A DNA stretch of 64,000 nt. Source: an uncultured Lachnospiraceae bacterium. GTDB taxonomy: Bacteria > Bacillota > Clostridia > Lachnospirales > Lachnospiraceae. Shown one piece after another: positions 16,416 to 25,552 of this stretch. Location: contig CAJTPO010000004.1 in assembly GCA_910578115.1 (NCBI GenBank), forward strand, positions 62,001 to 126,000, given 5' to 3'. The notes below the pieces were generated by a model. That model ran no database searches, was not told the origin of the DNA, and saw nothing but the letters and a program-made list of their open reading frames with translations. Within the stretch, counting starts at the first letter, position 1, and each line of letters begins with the position of its first letter. The position numbers and the translations under genes were made by a program.

Positions 16416-16625
16416 GCGTTTCAATTTATAGGAAGCGAAGGAGTTGACGCTTACAGTGCTGTAGTCTATATCATGGTTGAGATGACAAAGGCGCACGATC
16501 TGAACATTTACGGATATCTGGAATTTTTGCTGTATCGTCGGCCAACGAAAGAGATGACCGATGATCAACTCGCAGAGCTTGCACCCTGGAGTGAAAAACT
16601 TCAATCTATCAAAAATCGCATGTGA
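16416..16625 (+). pseudogene. IS66-family transposase C-terminal remnant 2
   Basis: Directly after remnant 1, a different frame reads GSEGVDAYSAVVYIMVEM, then TKAHDLNIYGYLEFLL and LAELAPWSEKLQ, ending at TGA 16623-16625. This is again the extreme C-terminus of an IS66 transposase, from a divergent copy. A short stem CGCCGC/GCGGCG (16401-16406/16413-16418) lies at the junction. Two stacked tails suggest repeated insertion and decay at this island border. Confidence 0.72.
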
Positions 16626-16828
16626 ATTATAGTGAAATACTTCAACTCGCAAAAGGCTGAGGTAATTTTATATTTGACTGCATTATTATTTTCGAAAATT
16701 TGACGAAAAAATAAAACCTGATTGGCTTAAATAAAGGATTCTTGCGATATGATGTTAAAAAGAAGTGTAAAACACCTGTTTATTACCCATTCGGACATGT
16801 TTTCCTTTCGTCTATCAATAAAATATGA

Positions 16829-16834
16829 TATAAT
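16829..16834 (+). promoter_or_regulatory. -10 box of the ATPase/STAS module
   Basis: TATAAT at 16829-16834 sits 33 bases before the start codon at 16868, in a leader with gaggagcg as ribosome binding site. No good TTGACA is found 16-18 bases upstream, so the promoter is either weak or activator-dependent. Confidence 0.4.
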
Positions 16835-16867
16835 CAATACACTTCATGAGTTGAAGAGGAGCGATAG

Positions 16868-18214
16868 ATGAGGAGGAAGAAAGGAAAACAAAAATCTTTT
16901 TTATATCAATTAAGAAATCAGAAAAAGATATTTAGAAATCGGCAAAAGTGTATTAAAGAAAATTATGGTAGAAAAGGGAAGAATAGCTGTCAGGAGAATG
17001 ATTTTCTAGGAAGTGATTATATTAATGTCATCAATCTACTGGATCGAAAGAAATTTGCCATAAGATATCGCGTATCCAGGCATCAGGAAAAAATTTATAT
17101 ACCTGAGGTTTTTTCCATATCGGAAAATGCAGAACAGGTCATCAGATTATTAAGGGAAACATATACGATATTGCGCTGTAAGGGAACGCAGAAAATTATT
17201 TTTGATCATTCGGCATGTCTTGACCTTGAACTGTCGGCCAGCACTATCATGGATATTATTGTGCTGGCGGGGAGAAAATATCGGGAAGGGCAGGGAGCGC
17301 ATCTTGATATTGAAGGACATTTGCCGCACAATAAATTTGTCAGGGATATTTTATTAGCAAGTGGGTTGCCATATCATTTAAAGGCGGAAAGCTTGTCGCA
17401 CTTTGACGAGAAGCGCGTTCAGCGTTTTGAAACTATAAGGGGACATCATGATATAAGGGCAAATAGAGCGGATGAAGTATCAACAAAATTAGTTTTATAT
17501 TTTAATAAATGTTTGAAGACACAGTATCTGGAATTAAATGAAGAAGGACGGCGTCTATTGAGCAGGATTTTAGGGGAGGTTATAAGTAACTGCGAGATTC
17601 ATGGAGGTGAGAATGCCACATGGTATACACAAGGGCACTATCAGATTAAGGACGACTATTCGTTTGGTGAAATGCAGATGTTGTTTTTAAATCTTGGAGA
17701 AACGATTTACGAAGGATTGAAAAATGACGTAAGTGATGAGACAAAAAACAAGGTACAGCATATACTAAATCGGCAGAGTGAAAATAGGAATCCGGATTGG
17801 GACGAGGAAATGATCCTGACAGTATTTGCCCTTCAGGAAGGAATCAGCAGATTAAGGGATAGAAATATAGAAGGATATGAAGCTCGAGGTTCCGGAACGG
17901 TAAGCATGATCGAAATGTTTAATGACATTGGTAAATGCGAGAGTGGTTTGAAGCCTCAAATGACAATAGTTTCCGGAAAAACACAAATTAAATTCACGGA
18001 TGCCTATAAGATGAAGCGTGTCAGATTTGTACAGGATGCTGCTTTTGGTACCGGAAATAAAAGAATCATTGCTTTTAATGAAGAGAACGATATCTATGCA
18101 CCTCCAAATAGAGATAATGTCATTAAGATGTCTGAATATTTTCCTGGAACAGTAATATCATTAAAGTTTTATCTTGATAATCGATATATTAGCAGTAAGA
18201 AAGGGAAAAGGTGA
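16868..18214 (+). CDS. ATP-binding protein with STAS-like region and GHKL ATPase features
   Basis: A 448-residue soluble protein with a very basic first 50 residues. Residues about 55-190 look like a STAS-type alpha/beta region (IIFDHSACLDLELSASTIMD...). Residues about 225-430 carry a GHKL/HATPase pattern: an N-box-like RILGEVISNCEIHGG and a later glycine box GYEARGSGTVSMIEMF. Such kinases/ATPases act in partner switching (SpoIIAB/RsbW type) or in anti-phage modules. The next gene encodes a STAS-like protein and overlaps nothing but follows within five bases. The function is unknown. The gene is AT-rich and lies beside IS66 relics, so it was probably acquired. Confidence 0.65.
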   Translation: MRRKKGKQKSFLYQLRNQKKIFRNRQKCIKENYGRKGKNSCQENDFLGSDYINVINLLDRKKFAIRYRVSRHQEKIYIPEVFSISENAEQVIRLLRETYTILRCKGTQKIIFDHSACLDLELSASTIMDIIVLAGRKYREGQGAHLDIEGHLPHNKFVRDILLASGLPYHLKAESLSHFDEKRVQRFETIRGHHDIRANRADEVSTKLVLYFNKCLKTQYLELNEEGRRLLSRILGEVISNCEIHGGENATWYTQGHYQIKDDYSFGEMQMLFLNLGETIYEGLKNDVSDETKNKVQHILNRQSENRNPDWDEEMILTVFALQEGISRLRDRNIEGYEARGSGTVSMIEMFNDIGKCESGLKPQMTIVSGKTQIKFTDAYKMKRVRFVQDAAFGTGNKRIIAFNEENDIYAPPNRDNVIKMSEYFPGTVISLKFYLDNRYISSKKGKR

Positions 18215-18218
18215 AAAT

Positions 18219-18560
18219 ATGAGCAGCACTATAGATATTAAGATTTCGAAATATCGTGCCAATGGCGCTAAAATTTTTACCGGAAGAGATAATGGAGTAA
18301 AGGCACGGGAAGAACTTAATTTAAACAGAATTGATGAGGAAGACGCGCGTGTACGGATTTTAGTGCCAAGAGATACCTGGGGAATTAATCCTTCCTTTTT
18401 TGGTGGTATGTTTGAGGGTAGTATCAAGAAACTTGGCAGGAAATTTGAGGATAAATATTGCTTTTGCTATGCGAAGGGCGAGAGCTTAAATGATAGTTTG
18501 TTCAAAGATATACAAGATGATATTGATTATATTATTGAGAATATCAGGGTGGAAGAATGA
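18219..18560 (+). CDS. STAS-like (DUF4325) protein
   Basis: A 113-residue protein. It contains the pattern I associate with STAS-like DUF4325: TGRDNGVKAREEL near residue 20 and INPSFFGGMFEGSIKKLG near residue 60. Such proteins have no known enzyme activity and are commonly encoded next to GHKL ATPases. ATG 18219 is preferred because aaaaggtg lies upstream; an in-frame start at 18174 would overlap the previous gene widely. Its last four bases overlap the next gene (ATGA), so the three genes form one transcript. A binding partner or regulator of the ATPase is the likely role. Confidence 0.65.
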   Translation: MSSTIDIKISKYRANGAKIFTGRDNGVKAREELNLNRIDEEDARVRILVPRDTWGINPSFFGGMFEGSIKKLGRKFEDKYCFCYAKGESLNDSLFKDIQDDIDYIIENIRVEE

Positions 18561-19084
18561 ATGGTTGGACGATTATAGGAAATCTGTCAAATGTTGTTGC
18601 GGCAGGAATGGCAGTTTTCAGTATTTGTATAACAATTAAAGAGCAAAAGAATATCAGAAAAAACTACAGAATTAAAACGATGGAAGAACAGGATTTAAAT
18701 TGGTATAATACAGTGGTATTGGAAGATTTTGTCAAGCAATTGGTCATTTTTATGGATGAATCAGAGTTGATATTGGAACACTGTAAGCGGACGGGCGATA
18801 AAGATTCATTGGAGAGAGAACTTGAAATGACTTATAATTGTATCAAAGAGAAATTTAAAGCTTTATCGGCAAGGGCGCTGCTGTTAAAAATTTTTTCTGA
18901 TTCTTTATATCGAAGCTGCGATGAGTCTCTGCAGAAAATACTTGATCTGTATTGTGAGATCATAAATGAAGTGACTGCTAAGAAGTATTGGCAGAATAGA
19001 AGGGAACGTGACATACAGGATGAACGCGTTAAGATGATCAGGGAGCTGTATTTGTTTAAAAGCAGTTTTATTCATGAAGCATAA
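18557..19084 (+). CDS. Single-pass membrane protein of the ATPase/STAS module
   Basis: A 175-residue protein with one N-terminal membrane helix (about residues 5-27), then a charged, helix-rich cytoplasmic region with many Glu and Lys. No family is recognised. It is translationally coupled to the STAS-like gene. A membrane effector or anchor next to an ATPase and a STAS-like protein would fit a sensing or defence module, but nothing in the protein itself proves this. Confidence 0.55.
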   Translation: MNGWTIIGNLSNVVAAGMAVFSICITIKEQKNIRKNYRIKTMEEQDLNWYNTVVLEDFVKQLVIFMDESELILEHCKRTGDKDSLERELEMTYNCIKEKFKALSARALLLKIFSDSLYRSCDESLQKILDLYCEIINEVTAKKYWQNRRERDIQDERVKMIRELYLFKSSFIHEA

Positions 19085-19278
19085 ATTTTTACCGTTAATA
19101 TCGGGAAGTAAAGCACAATGCAGAGTCTTACAAAGAATGGAAGTATTTATCTGTTATTATCGATTCTTTGGCATATCTAAATCTATTTAAGAATCTAATC
19201 TGGCAATTTGATTTATGGAAATTCCTGTTTAGAATAATAGTTTGAAAGGTTGCTGTTTGCCGCAGATTTGTCAGTGTA

Positions 19279-19791
19279 TTGTCTTCAATAGGTCGGGACA
19301 AAAGCAGTGAAGAAATGGAGTACATTTCCGGAACTCCTAAAATTTTTTACCCGGGAGTGTATGAAAATACTCTGGCGGTTTCTGCGGTTGGACGGGAAGG
19401 CGCTTCTATGGTTTTTGCATCTTCTTATAGTAATTATGGAAGTTGGATCGATATCAGCGCGCCGGACACTGCGATCATGAGTACGATTCCTGGCGGATAT
19501 GGTGGTAAAACCGGGACAAGTATGGCTTGTTCGATCGTATCCGGTGCGGTTGCATTGTTGTTTTCTATGGATCAAACGATAAGCTTTGACGATGTGAAAA
19601 CACTGCTGTCTGATTCGGCAACGGATTTTGGGGAGGCAGGATACGATGAGAAGTATGGTCATGGGGTGATCAATGTCAAAGCACTTATCGACAATTATCT
19701 GGTAGATAAGGAACTGCCGATGCCGACAGCTGCAGTACCGGATGGCAGTGTGGTGGGAGCAGGGTATTATGAGCTTAAAGAGCTTTCATGA
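19279..19791 (+). pseudogene. Truncated subtilisin-like (S8) serine protease
   Basis: The frame keeps only the C-terminal third of an S8 peptidase: VSAVGREGASMVFASSYSNY, ISAPD, and the catalytic serine block GKTGTSMACSIVSG. The Asp and His of the triad and the signal peptide are missing. Its left edge falls in a repeat remnant. It also ends early: the frame stops at 19791, while the domain that should follow continues in another frame at 19793. It is a broken gene and unlikely to be active. Confidence 0.75.
19281..19319. repeat. Partial copy of the GATTGAAAATT-type repeat
   Basis: The stretch gggacaaaagcagtgaagaaatggag-like sequence at 19294-19319 differs at only three positions from the right end of the repeat at 31711-31828, and GTCTTCAATAGG before it resembles that repeat's second hairpin. 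The truncated protease frame begins inside this copy. Confidence 0.5.
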
Positions 19792-19792
19792 T

Positions 19793-20785
19793 ATGAAAGG
19801 GACGGTGGTCAGTGCGGAGAATGGGGAGGCATTGCCGAAGGCCAGCATCACGCTGACGAAAACCGGAGACGCTTCAGCGACGAAATACGCAAACGTTAAT
19901 ACTGACGGCAGGTTTACGATGGGGGCGAAGGGAGACGAGTCAAAAGGGCTTACCCCCGGGATCTATCAATTGACAGTTAAGTGCCGGGGTTACAAAACGG
20001 TGACACAAGAGGTGATCGTTCCTTCCGGCAATGAGGATACGGTAGAGATCGGAACGATAAAGATGGTTCGGGGTGTCTATGGTAATTGTGCACTGAAGGG
20101 CTATGTTTACGATATTGCAACAGGGCGGACTACAGGAGTTGATCTGTATGTTACATTGAGAAATGGTATTAATAACACTTCATCAGCACCCATAGATTCC
20201 TGTAATCTGGAAAGTGATGGACAGTATCTGTTTAATGTACCGGTAGGCACTTATACGATTACAGTGGAGGATAAGAGAGCGCTGGTCAGCGACAGTGAGC
20301 GGTATCAGCCGACAAGCGTTACCGCCGTAGTGGAAGATGGCAGCAGCCGGTTCCATACCTATTATTCGAACAAAACGTACCTGTATAATGGGAAAAAATA
20401 TGCAGATCTTGATTTGGATGATACATCGAGTTACGGACCGGAGACAACGACGATTTATTATAAGAACGGAAGCGGTGTTTACAGTTTCTATGTGCATGAT
20501 TTCACTAACAGATCGTGGACGAACAGTAGTGCGCTGGCGGAATCGGGAGCTACGGTCAAAGTTTATGAAGGAAGTGCGTTGAAGGAAACCTATAAAGTGC
20601 CGAGTGATATAGGTACCGTATGGCATGTATTCGATTATGATGCGGGGACGGGCGCCCTCATTCCGATCAACACAATGTCAAACCAGTCTTCTCCGGGTGA
20701 TGTAGGGACGATGTCCATAGAAGACGGCATATCCCAGGAGGAGAGAGATCTGGAAATTATTTTTAATGATCTGGAGGAAAAATAA
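19793..20785 (+). pseudogene. Carboxypeptidase-regulatory-like domain region, former tail of the protease
   Basis: About 330 residues starting MKGTVVSAENGEALPKAS, a typical carboxypeptidase-regulatory (CarboxypepD_reg) beta-sandwich start, followed by a second module (ALKGYVYDIATGRTTG...) and a polar, Tyr/Ser-rich region with FYVHDFTNRSW. It has no signal peptide, so it cannot be secreted by itself. I read it as the C-terminal part of the surface protease, separated by a frameshift near 19780. It could be expressed as a cytoplasmic fragment. The next gene starts two bases after its stop. Confidence 0.6.
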
Positions 20786-20787
20786 TT

Positions 20788-21609
20788 TTGAAAGGCATGG
20801 AATCGAAGAAGCTGTTAAAAAGGGTAAAGGTCTGCCTTGTTCTCTTTGTAATTTGGTTTATTCCGCTTGTAGCAGACCGTTTACTGCTTCATACAGACAT
20901 ATTGGCAAATATCTCCGGTGTGGGGATATTTGCCACCATGGCCGTTCTGCTTGTCAGTGCGGTAAAGACTTCGAACGCCTGGCACATGGAGGCGGAAGAA
21001 AGCATTGAGAAGGTAAACGGGTTTTTACAGGAGGTATATGGCGGCAGGCTGTATTGTTGCAGCGGGGAAATATCTGAGGAGGAAAAGAAGAGGAATCCTT
21101 TATTTACGGGACATACTGTATACAGCGGGATGCAGATCGATGGAATTCTATCCAATAGAAAAGTCCGGTACAGGGAACTTACGATTGAAGATCGGGAATT
21201 TCAGAGTAATGACCATAATGTACAGAAGGTAATACGGCGTTTCTCAGGATGTTCCTTTGCAGGCAGCGCACCAAAGATGCAGTCGCAGGCAGATCTTTTA
21301 ATCTACTCTGCGGGTTTTTATAAGATAACGAGACTGCGTGCGGAAAGAAGAGGATATACAATTGCGCAAAAAATGCCGAACGGAATAGAGATATATGCAA
21401 AAGGCGTTTCGACGGCGCAGGATACAGCGCAGATAGTCTCTTTATGGGACAGGGTGGTGAAGGAACTGCAGACGCTGATACAGGCTTATGAAACCTGTTT
21501 TTGGTATCATAGCGGCAGCGTTGAGGTATATTTGTTGGAGGCGGCACAAAATAAGACGGATATCGCATGCAGGATGAGCTGCCTGGAAACATTTGCAAAG
21601 TACTTATAG
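20788..21609 (+). CDS. Two-helix membrane protein of unknown function
   Basis: A 273-residue protein with two adjacent membrane helices in the first 65 residues (CLVLFVIWFIPLVAD and VGIFATMAVLLVSAV), then a soluble region of about 200 residues with strands ending in YNCCSGEIS-like and QADLLIYSAGFYKI segments. The layout recalls DUF3137-type proteins, but I see no decisive motif. TTG 20788 lies ten bases after ggagg; ATG 20797 is the alternative. It is two bases downstream of the broken protease tail and may have been its operon partner. Confidence 0.5.
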   Translation: MKGMESKKLLKRVKVCLVLFVIWFIPLVADRLLLHTDILANISGVGIFATMAVLLVSAVKTSNAWHMEAEESIEKVNGFLQEVYGGRLYCCSGEISEEEKKRNPLFTGHTVYSGMQIDGILSNRKVRYRELTIEDREFQSNDHNVQKVIRRFSGCSFAGSAPKMQSQADLLIYSAGFYKITRLRAERRGYTIAQKMPNGIEIYAKGVSTAQDTAQIVSLWDRVVKELQTLIQAYETCFWYHSGSVEVYLLEAAQNKTDIACRMSCLETFAKYL

Positions 21610-21620
21610 ATTTTTATCAG

Positions 21621-21718
21621 GTAACGACATAAAAAATTTCGTTTTTTCTTCCTGCGAAAGCTTCCGTATATGGCTTTGGCGGAAAACGGAAACAGGAATT
21701 TGTTATGTCGTTTACTAT
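21621..21718. repeat. 98-bp inverted-repeat element of the ACGACAT family
   Basis: The left arm GTAACGACATAAAAAATTTC starts at 21621. The right arm, read on the minus strand from 21718, starts ATAGTAAACGACATAACAAATTCC. The left arm also contains the sub-motif AACGACAT, five bases, ATTTCGTT (21623-21643), seen again inverted at 51970-51990 and, with one change, at 45685-45705. It lies between an unknown membrane gene and the maltodextrin promoter. Confidence 0.6.
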
Positions 21719-21818
21719 GTCCGCAGTGAATAAAAGCAGTAAGAAGAGTGCGTTTGTATGAATTGCACAATTCCTGTTCCTCCAATCTGTGAAAAACACC
21801 GAACTTTCAAATTCCCTC

Positions 21819-21847
21819 TTGTCAAATATTCGTCAAGGTTATATACT
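21819..21847 (+). promoter_or_regulatory. Sigma-A promoter of the maltodextrin transporter operon
   Basis: TTGTCA (21819-21824), a 17-base spacer and TATACT (21842-21847) form a good vegetative promoter, 110 bases before the lipoprotein start. The operator array follows at once, so a bound LacI-type repressor would block the polymerase. Confidence 0.7.
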
Positions 21848-21859
21848 TAACCCATGAAG

Positions 21860-21932
21860 CGGAAACGTTACCGAGAACGATGCCGATACCGTTACCGACA
21901 TCGTTACCGAAAACGTTGCCGCACACAACAAA
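21860..21932. promoter_or_regulatory. Tandem LacI-type operator array
   Basis: Four to five copies of an AACGNTRCCG-like half site lie in phase: CGGAAACGTTACCG, GAACGATGCCG, TACCGTTACCGA, ATCGTTACCGA and AAACGTTGCCG. The first is a near-palindrome centred on AACGTT. The same words (GGAAACGATACCG, ATCGATACCG) lie downstream of the malQ promoter at 25582-25610. The LacI regulator at 27460 is the likely ligand. Confidence 0.65.
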
Positions 21933-21957
21933 CACTCATGAAAGAGAGGGAAATAGT

Positions 21958-23388
21958 ATGAAAAAGAAACTGGTAAGCACATTATTGTGCGCAGCAATGG
22001 TTTCCTCCCTGCTTGCAGGCTGCGGTGGTTCTGATGCACCGGCTGCAGACTCCGGATCGGACGCAGGAACAGAGGCGGCAGGTGATGATGCAGGGGCTGG
22101 AGATTCCGGCGCGGCAGCATCCGGCGATTACAGCGGAACAGTCCGCATGTTGAACTTCAAACCCGAGATCTCCGATGCAATGCAGGAAGTAGCGGCAGCT
22201 TACACTGCTGAGACAGGTATTGACGTGCAGATTGAGACAGCGGCTTCCGGTCAGTATGAATCCACACTGACGGCAAGAATGGACAGTTCTGAGGCTCCTG
22301 GTATTTTTGTAGTAGAGAATGTAACGGCACTGGGCAACTGGAAAGAGTACTGCCGTGACTGGTCTGATACAGAGCTTTACTCCTATGTGACAGACCAGAA
22401 GTACACGATGCAGGAAGACGGCAAGGTTCTGGCACTGTGCTACGTGCTGGAAGGCTGGGGCATCATCGTAAACAGCGAGATTACAGATGCATACTTTGCA
22501 TCTCCCAATAAGTCTACAGAGTACACTTCTCTGGACGAGCTGTATACCTTCGACGCATTGAAGGCAGTGGTAGAGGATATGACGGCACTGAAGGACGAGC
22601 TGGGAATCCAGGGCGTATTCGGTTCCACATCTTTGAAGCAGGGTGATGACTGGAGATACCAGACGCATCTGATGAACATTCCGCTTTACTGGGAGTGGGG
22701 AGCAGACGTTGACATCAACGGTGCTGTACCGGAGTTTTCTTTCGCAAATGCAGAGAACTTCAAGAATATTCTTGACCTGTACTTAAACAACTCCGTGATC
22801 GAGCCCAGCCTTGTTGGTACGAGAACAGTTGATGACTCCATGGCTGAGTTCGCGCTGGGACAGTGTGCTATGATCCAGAATGGTGACTGGGCATGGAATA
22901 CAATCCTGAACACGGAAGGCAAGGTTGTAAAGGATGACAAGGTTCGCTTCATCCCGATCACATCCGGCGCAGCTGGTGAGGAGAACATGGGTCTTTGCGT
23001 AGGCGGTTCCCAGTCCTTCTGCATCAACTCCCAGCTTCCTGAGGAAGATCAGCTGGCAGCGATCGATTTCCTGACATGGCTGTTCTCTTCCGACACAGGT
23101 AAGAATCTGGTAGCGCAGAAGCTGCAGCTTGTGACACCGTTCTCCTGTATGGAAGGCGCAGAGTACACCAATCCGCTGTTCGGCAGTGAGGCTGCGATCT
23201 CCGCAGCAGGCAAGACTGCATACAGCACAGCCTGTAACCTGATTCCTGACCAGACATGGAAAGACAGCTTCGGTGCAAGCCTGCTTATGTATGCGCAGGG
23301 TCAGAAGACATGGGAAGACGTTGTTGCAGACGCTGTTTCCGAGTGGGCTGTTGAGAGAGATATTACCAACACGGCTAACGGTAACTAA
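21958..23388 (+). CDS. Sugar ABC transporter substrate-binding lipoprotein (maltodextrin type)
   Basis: A 476-residue lipoprotein. The signal is MKKKLVSTLLCAAMVSSLLA followed by the lipobox cysteine (LLAGC), a Ser/Gly/Asp/Ala linker, and a family-1 extracellular solute-binding fold (COG1653). It captures an oligosaccharide outside the membrane for the two permeases downstream. ATG 21958 is chosen because agagaggg precedes it and the signal peptide begins there. The shared operators with malQ suggest maltodextrin as ligand; the binding site residues do not tell. No ATPase gene is in the cluster, so a shared MsmK-type ATPase elsewhere is probably used. Confidence 0.85.
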   Translation: MKKKLVSTLLCAAMVSSLLAGCGGSDAPAADSGSDAGTEAAGDDAGAGDSGAAASGDYSGTVRMLNFKPEISDAMQEVAAAYTAETGIDVQIETAASGQYESTLTARMDSSEAPGIFVVENVTALGNWKEYCRDWSDTELYSYVTDQKYTMQEDGKVLALCYVLEGWGIIVNSEITDAYFASPNKSTEYTSLDELYTFDALKAVVEDMTALKDELGIQGVFGSTSLKQGDDWRYQTHLMNIPLYWEWGADVDINGAVPEFSFANAENFKNILDLYLNNSVIEPSLVGTRTVDDSMAEFALGQCAMIQNGDWAWNTILNTEGKVVKDDKVRFIPITSGAAGEENMGLCVGGSQSFCINSQLPEEDQLAAIDFLTWLFSSDTGKNLVAQKLQLVTPFSCMEGAEYTNPLFGSEAAISAAGKTAYSTACNLIPDQTWKDSFGASLLMYAQGQKTWEDVVADAVSEWAVERDITNTANGN

Positions 23389-23410
23389 GTAACGACAACA
23401 TGGGATATCC

Positions 23411-23532
23411 ACAGGCTGTCTGTCTAAGGACAGGCAGCGGGGTATTCTTAAGATCAGCTTTTGTATGACGAGAGCGCTTTGTTTTATGGTCCGCCAGCAT
23501 AATAGCAGCCATTTTAATAAGGCGCTCTTTTT
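23411..23532 (+). terminator. Stem-loops between binding protein and permease genes
   Basis: In this 295-base gap, a compact stem built on CTGTC/GACAG (about 23411-23436) is followed by AGAGCGC (23471-23477) pairing with GCGCTCT (23522-23528) and a T run. The second has a long loop, so it is a weak terminator. Such structures are expected to keep binding-protein transcripts more abundant than permease transcripts. The rest of the gap shows nothing else. Confidence 0.5.
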
Positions 23533-23683
23533 GTGAAATTCTGCATCTGATTATCAGATCCTGAACATGCAAAGTGACGGCCTGATATGGGTGGTCGAGC
23601 GGCGGCCGGCAGATATTGGCGGGCAGGCATCCGGCAGATAATCTGAAAGCAGAGTATAGAATATATGGGGAAAGGAGAGAATC

Positions 23684-24529
23684 ATGCAAAAGAATTATAA
23701 GAAGTATTTTCCGATTTTTGTACTTCCAACTTTGTTGGCATTTATCATTGCATTTGTGATTCCTTTTTTTATGGGACTGTATCTGTCCTTCTGTAATTTC
23801 AAGACGATCGGTTCCGCAAAATGGGTGGGGTTATCCAATTATCTGTATGTGTTCCGTGACAGCGCGGGATTCCTTTCGGCGCTGTGGTTTACCGTTAAGG
23901 TAGCTATTGTGGGCGTTGTCTCCACGAATGTGCTGGCATTTGCGTTGGCGCTGCTTTTGACAAAGGGGCTTAAGGGTACGAATGTATATCGTACGATCTT
24001 TTTCATGCCGAACCTGATCGGCGGTATTATCCTCGGTTATATCTGGCAGCTCTTATTAAACGGTATCCTGATCAGAGTAGCAGGTGTGGATCTGACATTC
24101 AATTCCACCTTTGGTTACTGGGGTATCATTATTCTGTACAACTGGCAGAAGATCGGTTATCTGATGATCATTTACATCGCAGGGATCCAGTCTATTTCCG
24201 GGGATATCCTGGAGGCAGCCAAGATTGACGGCGCAAACTATGTGCAGACTTTGAAAAAGATCATTATTCCGCTGGTTATGACATCCATCACGACCTGTAC
24301 GTTCCTGGCTTTGACAGACTGTTTCAAGATGTACGACCAGAACCTGGCTCTGACAGGCGGTGCTCCTGCAAACCAGACGGCGATGTTGGCGATGGATATT
24401 TTCAATACGTATTACAACCGGACAGGATTTGCCGGTGTCGGCCAGGCCAAGGCAGTGGTATTTACGGTTCTGGTACTTGTTATCTCATTGATACAGCTTC
24501 GAATCACACAGTCCAGGGAGGTGGAGTAA
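23684..24529 (+). CDS. ABC sugar permease, MalF/UgpA type
   Basis: A 281-residue integral membrane protein with six predicted helices. The EAA loop that docks the ATPase is ILEAAKIDGANYVQTLKKII. This is the usual length for a carbohydrate-transporter permease of the MalF group without the large extra domain. The start follows aaggagag. It ends one base before the next permease, with which it forms the heterodimeric channel. Confidence 0.88.
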   Translation: MQKNYKKYFPIFVLPTLLAFIIAFVIPFFMGLYLSFCNFKTIGSAKWVGLSNYLYVFRDSAGFLSALWFTVKVAIVGVVSTNVLAFALALLLTKGLKGTNVYRTIFFMPNLIGGIILGYIWQLLLNGILIRVAGVDLTFNSTFGYWGIIILYNWQKIGYLMIIYIAGIQSISGDILEAAKIDGANYVQTLKKIIIPLVMTSITTCTFLALTDCFKMYDQNLALTGGAPANQTAMLAMDIFNTYYNRTGFAGVGQAKAVVFTVLVLVISLIQLRITQSREVE

Positions 24530-24530
24530 G

Positions 24531-25367
24531 ATGCAGGAAAAGAGAAAAGCAGCAAATATACTCATTTATAGTATCCTTACGATTTTGTCAGTGATCTTCA
24601 TTATTCCGATCGCCCTGGTGATCATGAACTCTCTGAAGAATAAGCTGTATATTTCGACTTCCCCTTTTGCGCTGCCCAACAACGAGAGCTTTCGGGGACT
24701 GAAGAACTATATTGAAGGTCTGACCAAGATCCATTTCATGGACAGTATCGGTTACTCTCTGTTTATTACGGTAGTATCCGTTATCATGATCATCGTATTC
24801 TGTTCCATGACGGCATGGTATATCACGAGGGTGAAGAATAAACTTACTTCTTTTATTTATTTTCTGTTTATAGCAAGTATGGTAGTGCCTTTCCAGATGG
24901 TAATGTATACGATGACCAAGGTGGCGAACATGACGCATCTGGACAATTTCATCGGAATCAACGTTCTGTATCTGGGCTTTGGTTCCAGTATGGCGGTGTT
25001 CATGTTTACCGGATTTGTGAAGGGCATTCCGATTGAGCTGGAGGAAGCCGGTCTGATTGACGGATGTAATCCGCTTACCATGTTCGTGAAGGTGGTGTTC
25101 CCGGTTTTGAAGCCGATCTCCATCACCATCGCGATCTTGAATGCAATGTGGATCTGGAACGACTTCCTGCTCCCGTATCTGATCATCGGTACGAAGTACA
25201 GGACCATACCGGTTGCGATCCAGTATCTGAGAAGCGGTTACGGTTCTATTGACTATGGCCATCTGATGGCGACTATCGTGATCGCGTTGATTCCGATTGT
25301 TATCTTCTATTTTATGTGCCAGAAATACATCATTGAGGGTATTGTGGCCGGAGCCGTAAAGGGATAA
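24531..25367 (+). CDS. ABC sugar permease, MalG/UgpE type
   Basis: A 278-residue permease with six helices. The EAA loop is IELEEAGLIDGCNPLTMFVK, and the protein ends in the EGIVAGAVKG motif typical of MalG-type subunits. It partners the preceding permease. ggaggtgg before the ATG gives strong translation. Downstream, at 25443-25469, GGCAG-ATACC/GGGTAT-CTGCC can form a hairpin that may end the transcript. Confidence 0.88.
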   Translation: MQEKRKAANILIYSILTILSVIFIIPIALVIMNSLKNKLYISTSPFALPNNESFRGLKNYIEGLTKIHFMDSIGYSLFITVVSVIMIIVFCSMTAWYITRVKNKLTSFIYFLFIASMVVPFQMVMYTMTKVANMTHLDNFIGINVLYLGFGSSMAVFMFTGFVKGIPIELEEAGLIDGCNPLTMFVKVVFPVLKPISITIAILNAMWIWNDFLLPYLIIGTKYRTIPVAIQYLRSGYGSIDYGHLMATIVIALIPIVIFYFMCQKYIIEGIVAGAVKG

Positions 25368-25552
25368 TGATAAAAGTTACCGCGGCAGGTATTTGATGAA
25401 AGTAAGCAGGAGAGGATTGCCTGAGCTGATCAGGTAATGGTTGGCAGGATACCAGGAAGGGTATTCTGCCAGTTTCTCATAAGAAGGATGCACCCTGTTC
25501 CCCTTTTAAAGATCGCACCTGTCGAATATATAGAAAATTTGTCATTTTTAGC

